Origin: Trichosphaerium sp. ATCC 40318
Taxonomy: Eukaryota; Discosea; Flabellinia; Trichosidae
Reading direction: 5' to 3'
NCBI GenBank assembly: GCA_038496445.1
Contig: JALMLS010000237.1
Span: 39,304-103,303, forward strand
Length of the DNA stretch: 64,000 nt
Part shown: one piece after another, positions 1-11,851 of the stretch
Layout of the letters: the number at the start of each line of letters is the position of its first letter
How positions within the stretch are numbered: position 1 is the stretch's first letter
Program-made: the position numbers and the translations under genes
Notes under the pieces: generated by a model
What the model saw: the letters and a program-made list of their open reading frames with translations, nothing else
Database searches by the model: none
What the model was told of the DNA's origin: nothing

Positions 1-439
1 TCTAGGTTGAGGAGCTAATTTACCAACCGAGTCCTAATGATGGAAATGTTATTTCTTAAAAACTCCGCTCAACGCATAGATTACTGAGACCAACGCTGTT
101 GAAAAGCTTACCCTCTGTTTAACATACTGTTTCCTACAATAAAAAAGATCGAGGTGAGTTTTATCACGTGACTATCGAGATAAAGTTGTAAATAAAAACC
201 GTACTTACCTTTGAGCTTTTACTGTATTTATCCATTCAAAAATACGCTTACATACGCCAAAAACCATTATGAGTAATGTAGCTCCTGCGAAAGCGATAAA
301 AATGAAATGGGCTTGTTAACAGTGTTAAAGGTTGTTTGATACTAATGGCGTTCAAACCTATGCGTTCTTCTCTTTCTCTTTCATCTCCTGTTGTGTTGGT
401 TGAGTTGTTGGAAGTGAAATTCGACGCTGGAGCTATCAT
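1..439 (-). CDS. Small single-pass membrane protein, 3' end beyond window (partial)
   Basis: The minus strand reads from an ATG at 439 through exons 439-358, 284-209 and 133-112, all in frame, and then leaves the window. The N-terminal 27 residues contain three N-glycosylation sequons (NFTS, NNST, NTT) followed by an acidic/basic stretch. Exon 2 encodes a hydrophobic segment beginning ATLLIMVFGVC and then a basic, presumably cytosolic tail. This suggests a type III single-pass membrane protein with a glycosylated outside. The first donor is a weak GTTTGA; the second is a perfect GTAAGT. No family was recognised. An upstream exon encoding a signal peptide cannot be excluded, because an open frame extends to about 596. 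Confidence 0.4.
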
Positions 440-670
440 TTAAGCAAAAAATGGTTTCACATAAGTACTTGATATCGCAGTAATAAGCAAGCACTAAATA
501 GAAAAGAAAATCAGCCGGTACTTTTTTTATGGACCAAAATCGTATTATTATTTCCCGCCTTTGCTGTATACCAGCATACAGCCTTTGTAAATCCATTGGG
601 CCAAACGCAGGTCACTTAATAGTACCGCTTGGTAATAAGCCACTATTTTGTGTTTCTGGGCGCGAAACAG

Positions 671-3126
671 ATGACCAGCCGAAAACGAAAGGCTGACGTA
701 TTGAAGTCACCTGTAAAACGACTGCGACGCGATTCTGCTGCTAAAGACACCACAACAAGTTACCTTGGTTCTCCCATAGCTAGCATTAAAAGCCTACTAG
801 GATGGAAAGCTGACAAGGTAATTATTCTAATAATCTCTCCTACCCGTCGCCTTGTACTTTAGCTTGTTCAGTACATACAATACGACACCATGCGGCGTAT
901 TCTAACCGTTACAGCTTGCTGTTATTCTCAGCTATTTTACAGGCTATTAAATACCCCACAGTGAATTAAATTCGTACTAGGGACAAACAGACGGTAGAGA
1001 CGCAAAAAGGCTAAAAGTCACACCTAATTCACCATCGTTCATTACGAGCTCCCCACATAAAAGTCGTGCAAAACAAAAGTCCAAACCTTCACGCTCAGCG
1101 AGAAATTTAACGGCAGTATTTAACCAAGTGGCTGCTAGCGAGGCTGATGAGGCAATAGGAGAGGAGAATGCGGTACGTTTTAGGCGATTTTAAACGCATT
1201 AGTGGTCGCCTTCTGACAAAAAAAAAACCCATCAAATATTTTTATTGCGTCTATTTTACTCAATTTTTCGCTTCCCTACGCTCATAGATTGCAGTACTAT
1301 ACGTTTTTATTTTTTTCCCCTGATTTGACACAAACCGCTTTATTTTTTTTTTGCTTATGATTTTGCGAGTTTAGATCTCTGACGAAGCGACTGATACATA
1401 CTCAAGTATTATAGAAAGATTGTTTTCTCCTGTGCTAAAAGCATTTCAAGGCCCATCCGAATTATCAGGTACAATTTTTCGCGTGTACGCGCTAATGCTT
1501 ACGCGGATTTTTTGTAGAGACCTCTGAAGATGATAATAATGTATTACGCTCTCTAGAGTGTAAAGAGACCCTTCTTGATGAAGGGGAAGAAGTGATCGAG
1601 CAAGAAGAGGAAGAGGAAGAAGTTGAAGAATTCGATCCGTACGTCATTTGCGAGCTTCCGTACCTGCACTGCGCATGTTTTTTTTTGAATTAAATTAGTC
1701 AGAAACGTCAAAAAAAAGCGTTTGTAAATCAGAAAGTAGCCTGAAACGAGTTACCTTGTACTAACATTACTTGTAGATGGCTGTTTATGTATTCTTTACC
1801 AAAAAACCCTCCAAAACCGATTATTGGACCTGTTTTACCAAGGAAACGATGTAAAAAGAATACTCTAGTGTTAGATTTGGACGAAACCCTTGTACATTGT
1901 AGTTTAGACCCAGCCCGACGAGAGGGTTGTGACTTTGTATTAGATATCTTTATAGAAGAAGAAAAGTGCAACTACACCGTACGTGTTTTAAAAATTTTAG
2001 TTTGAAGAACATAAAACCAATATTTGGTCTAAAAGACTCTCAAACTATTTCGTGATTTTTCGACCAAACCAGTTTCAAAAATCTCGCCTTTACAAATGGA
2101 TACGGCCATACAACCATGAAAACTCCGTGTCTCTTTCCGAACCGCGAAGATAAGCATGGTATGGCCCTGCCAGTACTTGGGTCCGTGAGGACCAGGGAAC
2201 GTAGGGTGCTGTATTCATTTTGCTTCTTTTTTCCTTTTCGATTGTGCATGTGGACGCAGGCAGCGATATCGTCTCTTGTGTTTTTATTATGTAGTGTTAA
2301 TGTTCGATTTTTTAGGTATTTTGTTATGTACGACCGCACTTGTATGAATTTTTAAATGCTGTTGCGAATAAGTTCGAAATAGTTTTATTCACAGCATCCC
2401 AGCAGGTACGCTTTTTTTATCCAAAAAAACCTCATGAGAATCCATTAATATCCACAAAAGGGATACAAAGTTGGAGTGTCTCTTTTTCGTTCTCTGATTA
2501 TTTGTCATAAACCGACTGTTTTTTTTTATTTGTACTTACTTTTTTTAGGTCTATGCTGATGTTCTCCTTGATAAACTTGACCCAGATGGCAAATACTTTC
2601 ATCATAGATTATTCAGAGACTCTTGTGTAGTATGGCAAGGTAATTGTCTGAAGGACTTGCGTGTTCTGGGTCGTGATTTGTCAAAAGTTGTAATTGTAGA
2701 TAATTCACCTTATGTTTTTGGTTTTCAGGTACGCTTCTTCTCTAATCTCATTCAAGTGCTTGGTTGAGGCAAAAATGACCGCTGTGAGCCATGTTTGTAT
2801 ATTATAGATTGTGCAGCTCGCGCCTAGCAGTCCTTACAAACGCGAGGGTTGAATGAACTCTCAGTGCTTTTTTTTTTCTCGTGCTTCTCTTTTTGATAAA
2901 TGAAATTGTACTCATTGTTATGTTGTTTTAGGTTGATAATGGTATTCCTATCGAATCATATTTTGCAGAACCATCTGAAAAAGGAGATAATGAATTAATG
3001 AAGCTTGTACCATTTTTAAACAAAATTCAAAAAAGTAAGGAAGTTAGAGATGATGTACGTTCTACGTTCAAGTCATCTGAACGTATTGAAGAAGCAGGTA
3101 AACGACGAGCACGTATGTCGTCATAA
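671..3126 (+). CDS. CTD small phosphatase-like protein (SCP/CTDSPL2 type)
   Basis: Eight frame-checked exons (671-817, 981-1172, 1375-1468, 1518-1638, 1777-1978, 2316-2405, 2549-2728, 2932-3126) give 406 residues. The N-terminal half is basic and then acidic, with a run of Glu. The C-terminal half is a HAD-type FCP1/SCP phosphatase domain. It carries the catalytic [11 protein letters not shown] (DxDxT) motif near 1876, the FTAS segment in exon 6, and RVLGRDLS plus IVDNSP in exon 7. The family removes phosphate from Ser of the RNA polymerase II CTD or from related substrates; the long acidic leader and the EEFDP entry resemble CTDSPL2. An upstream in-frame ATG at 629 exists, but the basic start MTSRKRK at 671 is preferred. 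RPB1, the classic substrate, lies about 51 kb downstream. The intron 1979-2315 is the longest in the gene. Confidence 0.9.
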
Positions 3127-4379
3127 AAAACAAAGAAAAGAAGAAGAAGAAGCTTGATATCATGTCCACTACACCTTTTACCTTTTGTGTACTTGTAATA
3201 TAAAGAAGTTAACAATTTTTTTTTGGTTGTTTTTTTTAGCCGAATGTTTGCCTTGACACCTGCCAATGCCTTGATGCCGTGCTATTAATACAATACAATG
3301 TTTGTAGATAGTGTCTACAGCTCATTGTGAAGTAGGTCAGCTTCTCAGCGTTTGTATTCTCCCCATTTAAGCCGCAAATTGAATGCTTGACTTTTCTTCA
3401 AGAAGACAAAAGTACTGTTCATCGATAAACAAAATCAGATTTCTCACGGGTTTACTATGTGTGATCACAAAGCCATTACAGGTATTGTGTCGTTCGTAGG
3501 AGTATGTTAACATTAATGGTATACACGGGGATCTTATCTAAAGTGGAACTGTGGTTGCAACAGATACGACTGACATACTTTCAGAAAATTATGAGCCAAA
3601 GTAAACCACAACACTAAAACATATTGAAACCTGGAGATCATTGAACCAACCGAATAAATACTTGTGAGTCTGTCGTCCTTGTACAATAATCCTAATTAGT
3701 ACAAGGTCCCACTCCGACAGCGATTGTTAATACAGTTTTGTCGTATTGGTTTATAAGATGCTATATCTGTCACGCAAGTGTAGAACAGACATCAGGCGAT
3801 AGATTTTTGTTGTTCGTATTTTCTTCTGTTCTAGTTCCTTTTTGACAAGTAGTTTAGCTATTGCATCATATGTATTTGAGCGAAAAAGAAACAACGCTCG
3901 TGGTAGAGACGGAAACTACCGTAAAACGTACCAGTAAGCGCTGTCTATCTCAATGCAGGTGTACTCCATCAGCATTCATAAGTTCGTTGCATTTCTTTGG
4001 TAGCCTTCCACGCTTCCCCAAGAGTACTAGAGCGTTACTCCAATCCGAGACTGCCTGTTTCATGACAGGTAACCACTTATCACCCTGCCGAAGACTATGA
4101 TGAGATGGCTTGGGCAGTATCCGCTACTGAGGCTATTTCCTATACGCCGCTTGAAGAGACAACACTTATCTGCAAAATAAACAGCTTCAGCAATTGTACA
4201 AACGTTCATTTGGTGCGATTCTGTGATTGTTGAACGTGTTGTGGCGTCGTGAACAGAAGTTTCAGTTTGTTCCCGACTTTTGGTCAAAGGTAGCGAAGCA
4301 TTTTATAAAAATAGGATTGTGTTCTAATTATATCTTAAGGTACCCTTAAGCCAGCCATTATTCTAACAAGTATACAAGA
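3127..4379. other. Intergenic region, no gene recognised
   Basis: Short open frames on both strands (for example 3861-4100 plus and 4060-4287 minus) have no recognisable protein character and no coherent splice pattern. The last part, before 4380, is AT-rich and probably holds the promoter of the F-box/LRR gene. Confidence 0.5.
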
Positions 4380-5951
4380 ATGAACTCAAACAGCGCTTTC
4401 TTTGATGAGATTCCAGTTGAAATCATTATTCATATTCTACAGTTTGCTTCCGTGCTATCTATTCGTTTAGTAGCGCGTACATCTAAATTACTATCCAGCG
4501 TTACCATACAACACTTGCTGTGTGATAATAGGAAAACTATACCGATAAATACAAGAAAAAAGCTTAGAACTCTATTCAAGACAGCTCCGTACCTTATAAA
4601 GAAACATACTCTTATCCTGAAATACTCTATCAAACAAAAAGACTTAAAGTACCTACAAGGTGTTTACGGTCTTAAATTGAAGGCGGAGTTGACAAACAAA
4701 GTTGATTTTAAACGCTTACAGGTGGTTGATTGTATTGACTTAACATGGTGTAGCAAAGTGACTAATGATCATCTTAAACAACTTGCTGGTATACATAAAA
4801 TTCTATTACGTTCTTCATATGTTACAGATGAAGGTGTGATTGCATTAGCTGGTGTTCATACAATTGCTATACGTGCCGCAAAAGTTACAGATGTTGGTGT
4901 TAAAGCATTAGCACTTGCTGGAGTTCATACGATTGATATTAGCAACTGTTATTTCGTTACAGATGCTGGTGTTAAAGCACTGGCACAAGCAGGTGTTCAT
5001 TCTATTTCTTTAAGGTTTTGTACTGTTACTGACAAAGGTATCAAAGCCTTGGCTGGAGTACATAAACTTAATCTCTCAGGCACAAAAGTTACAGATGATG
5101 GTATTAAATCATTGGCTGGTGTTCATACGATTGTACTAGACAATTGTGGGTCTATAACAGACGAAGGTGTAAAAGCGTTGGCTGGGGTTCATGCCATTGA
5201 TTTACTTGGGTGTAATGTAACAGATGACAGTATTAAGGCTCTTGCTGGTGTACACACAATTTATTTACGTGCTTGTATTCAGGTTACAGGTGATGGCATT
5301 AAAGCACTCGCTGGTGTTCACAAAATTAATCTGCGTGGTACTAAAGTTACAGATGAGGGTGTTGCAGCTTTAGCTGGTGTACATACAATTGATTTAAGTG
5401 GTTGTAGTACTATAACAGATACTGGCATTAAAACATTATGCGGTGTTCATTCCATTAATGTAAGTGGTTGCAATATTACAGACGAAGGCATTAAACCTTT
5501 AGCTGGTGTCCATACAATTAATTTAAATGGCTGCAATGTAACAGATGCTGGAATTAAAGCACTCTCTGGTGTCTATAAAATAGATATTGGTTACTGTGAT
5601 CAAATTACAGATGATGGTATTAAGGCATTAGCTGGTGTTCATGAAATTGGTTTACGTTGTTGTAGAGTTACAGATGACGGGGTTAAAGCATTAGCTGGTG
5701 TTTATTCGATTGACTTAACCAATTGTACAGGGTTAACAGATGAAGGTGTTAAAGCTTTAGCCGGTGTTCATAAAATAGAACTTATAGCATGTAATCAAAT
5801 TACTGATGATGGTGTGGCAGCATTGGCTGGCGTATATTCAATCAATGTACTGTATTGTGAACGTATTACCAAAAAGGGCATCAAAGCTTTAGGTGATGCT
5901 GATATTATAGGTAGAGAAGACTCTGAAAGGATATCATTGTTAAACTCATAA
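4380..5951 (+). CDS. F-box protein with about 17 leucine-rich repeats (AMN1/FBXL-like)
   Basis: This is a single uninterrupted reading frame of 523 residues. Residues about 8-45 form an F-box (DEIPVEIIIHILQF...VARTSK), the segment that binds Skp1. From about residue 130 the protein is an almost perfect array of 22-25 residue Cys-containing LRRs of the form TDxGIKALAGVHTIxLxxC; I count 17 clear units. By family knowledge such proteins are SCF ubiquitin-ligase adaptors whose LRR arc selects the target. The repeats are unusually alike both in protein and in DNA, and the gene has no intron in a region where most genes have many. Related sequences lie at 13193-13681 (broken) and 37859-38551. The stop is TAA, followed by an AATAAA-like signal. 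Confidence 0.9.
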   Translation: MNSNSAFFDEIPVEIIIHILQFASVLSIRLVARTSKLLSSVTIQHLLCDNRKTIPINTRKKLRTLFKTAPYLIKKHTLILKYSIKQKDLKYLQGVYGLKLKAELTNKVDFKRLQVVDCIDLTWCSKVTNDHLKQLAGIHKILLRSSYVTDEGVIALAGVHTIAIRAAKVTDVGVKALALAGVHTIDISNCYFVTDAGVKALAQAGVHSISLRFCTVTDKGIKALAGVHKLNLSGTKVTDDGIKSLAGVHTIVLDNCGSITDEGVKALAGVHAIDLLGCNVTDDSIKALAGVHTIYLRACIQVTGDGIKALAGVHKINLRGTKVTDEGVAALAGVHTIDLSGCSTITDTGIKTLCGVHSINVSGCNITDEGIKPLAGVHTINLNGCNVTDAGIKALSGVYKIDIGYCDQITDDGIKALAGVHEIGLRCCRVTDDGVKALAGVYSIDLTNCTGLTDEGVKALAGVHKIELIACNQITDDGVAALAGVYSINVLYCERITKKGIKALGDADIIGREDSERISLLNS

Positions 5952-6511
5952 TAAATAAATAAGACTGTGAACAAGAAGTTTTACTAAAAATCTCTCATTG
6001 CACTAGAACCATTCTTTTATGGCGTTTGTGTAAAATTAGCCTTTGACATTAGGCCAGAGAAAATGTTTCTCTAGTTTAGTATTTCGTAAGAGGGGCACGT
6101 GATTTTTTAATGAAATACTTTTTTCTGTAGCTTTTATTGTTTGAGCGATAGGTTCTGTTGGTTGCGTACTTCCTTACTTACTAGTATGGACAATGCACTT
6201 TTCAAAACACCCTCAAACCCTTGTAGTAGCTAGTTACATGTACGAGAACGGTATAGGTGATGTTTTGGTTTGTGAAACGTTGTATTAAAATTCTGTTTTC
6301 TGCGTGCTTGTAGATTATTTGAAAAAGTGTCAGTAGGCTAGAATGTCTAACTTCGTTTCTTCTCTGACGTGTGCACCGATAAGAAACAGTTTAAAGGTCT
6401 ACAAGGCAGAAAATTCAGGGAAAAGAGCCAAAACTTTCCTTGTTTGAGAGCAACGTCATCAAAAGTGCCACGCTATTTATTATATTGTAAAACAAATACA
6501 GATCAAGCAAC
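5952..6511. other. Intergenic region
   Basis: Nothing gene-like was found between the LRR gene and the tRNase Z gene. It contains a CACGTG palindrome near 6097. The open frame starting at 6369 overlaps the next gene out of frame and is not supported. Confidence 0.5.
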
Positions 6512-7836
6512 ATGGCTCTACAACCTACAACAGACCTCCCACCCGCTTTGCGTAAAACGCTGTCTAAAACTTCCGGTAGCGTACCGTTTAAGAGCTGGAT
6601 AATGCCTACAAAGCCAGCGTTAACGCTTTATGGCAAATCAAGGTATATTTACTTAAAACTACTTGAAATAGTCATATACGCTTTAGATCTGCTGCTGGTA
6701 CCATATTCTACATACCAGAGTTAAAATGGTACGAGTTAATTAGCAAGTATACTTAAAATAGATAATAACAATCAAACAGGTCTCTAGACGCTGGATTAAG
6801 TGGTAATTGAACGTTGTATTTACTTTTTGTAACGTTTAAAAGGAGTGCCATTCATTTTCCATTCGTTTGTAACTCACTGCCACATGGACCACATGTACGG
6901 CGTATTACTGCTCATAACAACTAATGTTGACTTACTGTATAGTTTGGTACTACCTGGAGTTGCATCAGCGTTCGCTGTGTATCAGAAAAGGCCTAAAATA
7001 TACTGTCCATCAGAAAGCGTAGATTATTTACAGAAGTTCATCATGTCTGGTTTAGAGGCCAACTGGGGAACTCCCTTTGATAAAGAAAAAGGTATCTTGT
7101 GCTATCAAACACATGTGTGTACTAGATATCACGTGTCTTACACTGTTAAGGTAAATTGGGATATGACATTCTCGCAGTTAATGGTAAAGATTCCATGGAT
7201 GTACCTGGATGCAAACCATGGAAGGTTGAAGTTTTCAAGTGCGTATTCATGTACCAGTGCGTTTCTAATGTGTGCGTACTGTAGATGTGATCACACAATG
7301 CCTTGTGTTGGCTATGGATACTTTAAAGAGAAGCAAAAGCTAAAGCAAGAGTATAAAGGTCTTGACAAGAAAGAAATCATAAAACTAAGAAAAGCTGGCA
7401 CAAAAATAACGTCATTAGTAAAGGTACTATTTCGTGAGCACGAACGGCTTGTATGATAGTCTAACTCAGGTTTCGTAGGATCCTGTATTTGCTTTCCTGG
7501 GAGATACAACCGCTAAGGTGTTTGAGTGGCATCCAGAGGTTCTAGAATACCCAATAGTAAGTTTCTTGTTTTTTTCGTTGTTTGTCACGTGACAATAGTA
7601 AAAAACGTGACGCGTTGATTGATTTTAAAAAGGTTATTGTGGAGTGTACTTTTATTGACAATGATCATGTTGATGCTGCAAACGAAAAGAAACATATGCA
7701 TTGGAAGTACTTGCAACCTTATGTCAAAAAGAACCCAGAAGTAATTTTTGTTTTGATTCACTTCAGGTACAAAGAAGAAGGTTCTGCCAACATTAGTACT
7801 AACTTTTTTTTTCACAAGTCTACGCTATACAGCTGA
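6512..7836 (+). CDS. tRNase Z, short form (metallo-beta-lactamase fold)
   Basis: Exons 6512-6642, 6687-6728, 6780-6802, 6843-6894, 6943-about 7117, about 7177-7230, about 7286-7423, 7479-7556 and 7633-7836 join in frame. The protein has the zinc-binding THCHMDH motif (HxHxDH), then a helical segment, CDHTMPCVGYG (His ligand), FLGDTT (Asp ligand) and VLIHF (final His), in the order seen in short tRNase Z (ELAC1, plant TRZ1/2). The enzyme cuts 3' trailers from pre-tRNAs. The segment VIVECTFIDND matches the family's conserved ECTF/EATF step. The exact intron edges near 7110-7290 and the last residues are less certain; the reading past the final His ends at TGA 7834-7836 and may hide one more small intron. 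Confidence 0.85.
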
Positions 7837-7936
7837 TTATATACTTTCTTTCTTTGATAAACCAGAGAACAAAGCTACAAATATAATACCGTGGGTGTAA
7901 AATAAAAAAAAGTTGATTGTTTTGATTTTGTGAGGT

Positions 7937-9111
7937 TTATGAAAGCATAGATTCTTCCTGTACACCCATAGCAATCTTTATTCTCTCAAGATCTGCTTGA
8001 TTCATTTCTTTATAAGCGCTCCAATCGGAATCAAATAAATCCTGTACATTCTCAATGCCATTATCCTGTCAACAACATTAGTATAGCTTTTACTTACTTT
8101 TTAATTAAAAATATGTCAATGACGTCTACGCATTCCATGAGCATGTTCGTCGCAATGAGTAATACCACAAATTGAAGTGATAGTACATGAAATTGCTCAG
8201 ATAGCTGTCTTGAAAGGAATGTCGAAAAATATAAAATAGTTTTGAAGTTTTTAAACTATTATCTTGCCTGGAATAGTTGTAAGTATTCTGTCAATCCGAG
8301 ATTTGATAAAAAAGAGAAAATGTCAACACTGTTGATACATCGAGACGCTGAGAGAAGTTCTTTATCTTGTATTTGTGCAGTAGAAAGCTAAATACATTTG
8401 CAATTAGAACAAAAAATAAACTCTTTATTGCTCACCGCTACTTTAATTTCTGTTGCCACTGTTGGTGACCAAGAAGCTGTTGTATAACAAGCTCCAAAAC
8501 AACAACAAAGAAGGGTAAAAGGCCATAGAGGCACTAAACCTAAGTACATAGTTAAAAAAATACCAACAAGTAACTTTTTCTCAACGACACTTCTTTTTGT
8601 TTGAACGTTTGAGCGACGTACCCCACAAACAGCAATCTGTACCCAACTTTTTACAATGTTTATCCCTTCTCTAAGAGTGAATAATAAAACCAGCGTAGGT
8701 TTTTTCGAAAGAACTTTTCTCTTACCATGTCAAACCATCTTGTGTTTGCCCATCTACAAAAACAAAAGACTGCTGTGGTCTACAACATACACAAGACCAA
8801 TAACTGCCACTAACGATTCGAAATTCACGTCTATCATAAATAAAACGTATAACATGGCCACAGAGTGTAGAACCACGTGGGTTTACTGCTTCTCCGTTAA
8901 TATAATAACCCTAAAAGAGCCGATTACAACAAAATAAAATGAAAAAAAAGGAAAAAAAATCAAAACAAAAGATTTTTTGTACTTGACCACACCCACGTGA
9001 TATTCCTTTTATCGTGTACGATTTACCATTTATTATTGTAGTCGTACTAAAGAATACATTCTTATTCGCTCTTGGGCTTCTCTTATGCTTTCTCTTTGGC
9101 CGTGAGGACAT
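7937..9111 (-). CDS. Uncharacterised Cys-rich membrane protein with a SAM-like segment
   Basis: About six minus-strand exons join in frame from ATG 9111 to TAA 7937-7939. The order is: a very basic start (MSSRPKRKHKRSPRANK); a beta-rich domain with YYINGEAVNPRGS, a Cys pair in WSCVCC and FVFVDGQ; a hydrophobic stretch of about 40 residues (LLVGIFLTMYLGLVPLWPF then LLCCCFGACY) that should be a membrane segment; a helical region FLSNLGLTEYLQLF that resembles the start of a SAM domain; and an acidic/polar tail. Exon 1 ends in a GTACAA donor. One donor appears to be GTTTGA (8735) and another GC (CAG|GCAAG at 8267). I do not recognise the family. The N-terminal and transmembrane parts are well supported; the last two junctions are tentative. 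Confidence 0.6.
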
Positions 9112-9755
9112 TTTTGGGCGAATGATTATGTGTTTCGATTGATCATGAGAAAACTTGGTCAACGTGTTTTAAAAGTCACATTTGACACTTCAACACGTGC
9201 CACAAAGAGTTAAGTACATACAAACACTCCTCTGTGTATTGAAATGGTGACAACAGTAACAGAAACAAAGAAAACGAAGGCACAAAGTGCGAGAAAGCCA
9301 AACAACCGATTTTAATACAATTGCAGCTGTTTTTACGCTACGTACGTTTGACTGACGCTGTTCTGGTGACTTACTCCATCGTTAATACAGAGCAATAATT
9401 TACACCTCCAAAAAAAAAGATACGAAAAGTACACGTGTTTTTTGCAGATAAAATTCTATTTCAGAGGTTGCTTTAAACTAGTGTTGCACGTGATAAAACA
9501 TCGTTTTCACGTGTACAGAATCCCTAGTGCTCTTTGGTTGTAAACCCTCTTTAGGAAAAAGCCATGACAAGGCGCTAAGGTATTTAATACAAGAATCACT
9601 AAATTATGGAACCGGGCTAACGTATTCCGTAGGTTATTTTTCAGATGCAGCGTATAGTCTTAAACGACAAAGCTTGGTCACAAAGGTGCTTACGCACTGC
9701 GTCAACTGAATTCTCATTTTTTTGAGCCTGTTACCAAACTCACTCACCTCACGTA

Positions 9756-10150
9756 ATGCAGGACGCAAAAGAATTCGTATCGAAATGGCTTGAATCATGG
9801 AATAGTCATGACATGGAAAGTATTTTAAACCATTACACTGAAGATATTGTGGTAACTACACCAATGATCAAAATAGCTACAGGTTTGACTTCTAACCACT
9901 GCCTCAATAGCTAACTGTTGCTTTAGGTGACGAAACTGGTACACTGAAGGGTAAGAAAGCAGTTTCAGAGTACTGGGCGAAAGCGTTGAAGAAAATGCCT
10001 GACTTGAAGTTTAACCTTATTGACATCACTGTTGGTGTTGATTCTGTTGCTATATACTATCATACTGTACTTGATAAGAAATGTGTTGAGGTCATGTTTC
10101 GTAACAAGGAAGGTCTTGTTTATAGAATGTACTCACACTATACTGAATAA
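9756..10150 (+). CDS. SnoaL/NTF2-like small protein
   Basis: Exons 9756-9882 and 9927-10150 encode 116 residues. It starts with a helix carrying FVSKWLESWNSHDMESI, followed by HYTEDIVVTTP, KGKKAVSEYWAKAL and a beta-rich second half that ends in YRMYSHYTE. This is the cone-shaped SnoaL-like / NTF2-like fold. In such proteins the conserved pattern (W..WN.HD......Y..D......P) lines a ligand pocket. Members range from polyketide cyclases and isomerases to proteins of unknown function, so no substrate can be assigned. The donor is GTTTGA, which recurs elsewhere in this window. The start is chosen because it gives the complete first helix. Confidence 0.75.
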
Positions 10151-10665
10151 ACAAGAGCCTGCATTGAGTAGATCAAACTCGTTGTGGCCTTGTTTTGTAC
10201 CAATTATCAACGCATTGTATATTTCTTTGCACACGTATACAGGAGCACTGTTAAGTCTTAGTGGGTGCTATAGCTTAGGGGTGGACGTAAATAATGCTGT
10301 GTTGTTAGCGCTAAGGCTAGATTGTCCAGATGGTTTGTGAGCACAGTTATCCCTCTCAAGTACGCAAGGTAGCTTATGTATCCTTAGAGAGTACTTTGTA
10401 ATGATAGAGTCACGTGCTTGCTACTAATCAGGATTACCTTTGAAAAGTAGCTTAACGTTAACTGTACAACAGCGCTATTTCAGGCCAACTCCGTGAAAAA
10501 AAAGTACAAGCGTTGTAGATTTAGTTGCATGACGGAGCAGTTAAAAGTATGGACAGTGATACTGTAATCATATCACTTTATTGTAAGAATAGTGAAAGGG
10601 CATATTGTAGAAGTAATTCAGGTATCTTTCCCCTTTGAGGTTTGCATGCTGTTTGAGTTGCTAGT
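10151..10665. other. Intergenic region between convergent genes
   Basis: The region separates the 3' ends of the SnoaL-like and the PARP-like genes. An open frame at 10020-10340 overlaps the SnoaL gene in another frame and is not real. A CACGTG lies near 10412. Nothing else was recognised. Confidence 0.5.
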
Positions 10666-11851
10666 TCATAGCTCCCCATAATTGCCTTGATATGTAAGTA
10701 AAAACAGAATAAAATACTTTCGCCACATGTTGTACCTGTTTTTGAACATTTTCTCTTCTTCAGACACCTCATCGCTTGCAACATTCTTTGATGGTTTGGT
10801 TGGTATTTTAACTGTAATTACGTATTTTGCATTTGCTTGGAAATCTAACATAGTAAGTTAGTGCATTGCAATTCAGCTTTTTTTTGAATACCTTGGTGCA
10901 CAACCAACTCATCACGTACAGCCTCATTGACTTTGTCTTTTGATACCACAATCCCGTGTTTGTCTACCAAGGCGTAGTGACTCTGGTACCCTGCTTTTAC
11001 CGGCTCACCATTACTAAAGTTACCATCAGCAGTTGGCTTTTCTGTAACCTATTGAAATCACAAATGAATACAAAAGCTAGAAGATATTGGCGTACAGGAT
11101 ATGCATTACCCGGTGTGACTTGCGCCAAAACAAGAGTTTTCTCTTCATGGCCTGATGTATCATATGAGCAAGCATATTCAATGTTTCTCTAAATAAACAA
11201 TATGAGAAAGAAATAGGTGGGTTCATGTACCGTAAAGTAGATGCCTGTGCCATAGTACCCAGCAACTCTTACAAACCCTTCTAATACAATATCCTTAGCT
11301 CGTATTAGAGGTGTACCATGAACCATCAGTAAGACTGGTAGCTGAACAAATGATAAGATGATTCTATGGTGCTAGTATATGTTACCTCTTCCAAAGTGTT
11401 TGTACTTATGTTGTTATCCTTGATGAGAGCGTCAAACCTAGCCCTTATTTCTTTTCTAGGACTAATTGTGTCTTTCTTCCAATCATCCTTACAAAATAGC
11501 TTAGGGGTATTTCTAAAAGAGTAAGTTCTTGTTGATTGAGAATGATGTTAAATGTACTGGTTTTTGCGTTTTTGTACTATATTAAAGTTCTTAAAGGGTC
11601 CATTAAAGACATCATTGTGTACACGAAAAGCTTTCAAAACAGTGACTTGACTGTATCCAGGCATTTTTGACAACTGTTGATGAAGCAACTCAAGTTCTTT
11701 TTTGGCCTCTGTGGTGTCATCTAGTAAGTTCAAAACTGAGCACTCTCCTGTTGGAAGCTTCGCTAATTCGCCTACAATGGAAGAGGTAAATTACTCACAG
11801 GAAGATATCACGTTCTTGCTACTAACCTTCTAATGTTAGAGTTTCAGACAT
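10666..11851 (-). CDS. PARP-type ADP-ribosyltransferase
   Basis: Minus-strand exons from ATG 11851 join to a protein of roughly 330 residues that is essentially one PARP catalytic region. The order is: VTVLKAFRVHND (family pattern around RxQN); a helical stretch with RKEIRARFDALIKDN; MVHGTP (catalytic His); DIVLEGFVRVAGYYGTGIYF (donor loop and catalytic Tyr); SYDTSGHEEKTLVLAQVTPG; a Gly-rich loop; and RDELVVHQ, where Glu aligns with the PARP1 polymerase Glu; then YVITVKIP. With the His-Tyr-Glu triad present it could make poly-ADP-ribose, not only mono-ADP-ribose. No zinc finger, BRCT or WGR domain is attached. The 3' end after MFKNR is uncertain; an unspliced reading stops at 10666. Confidence 0.8.
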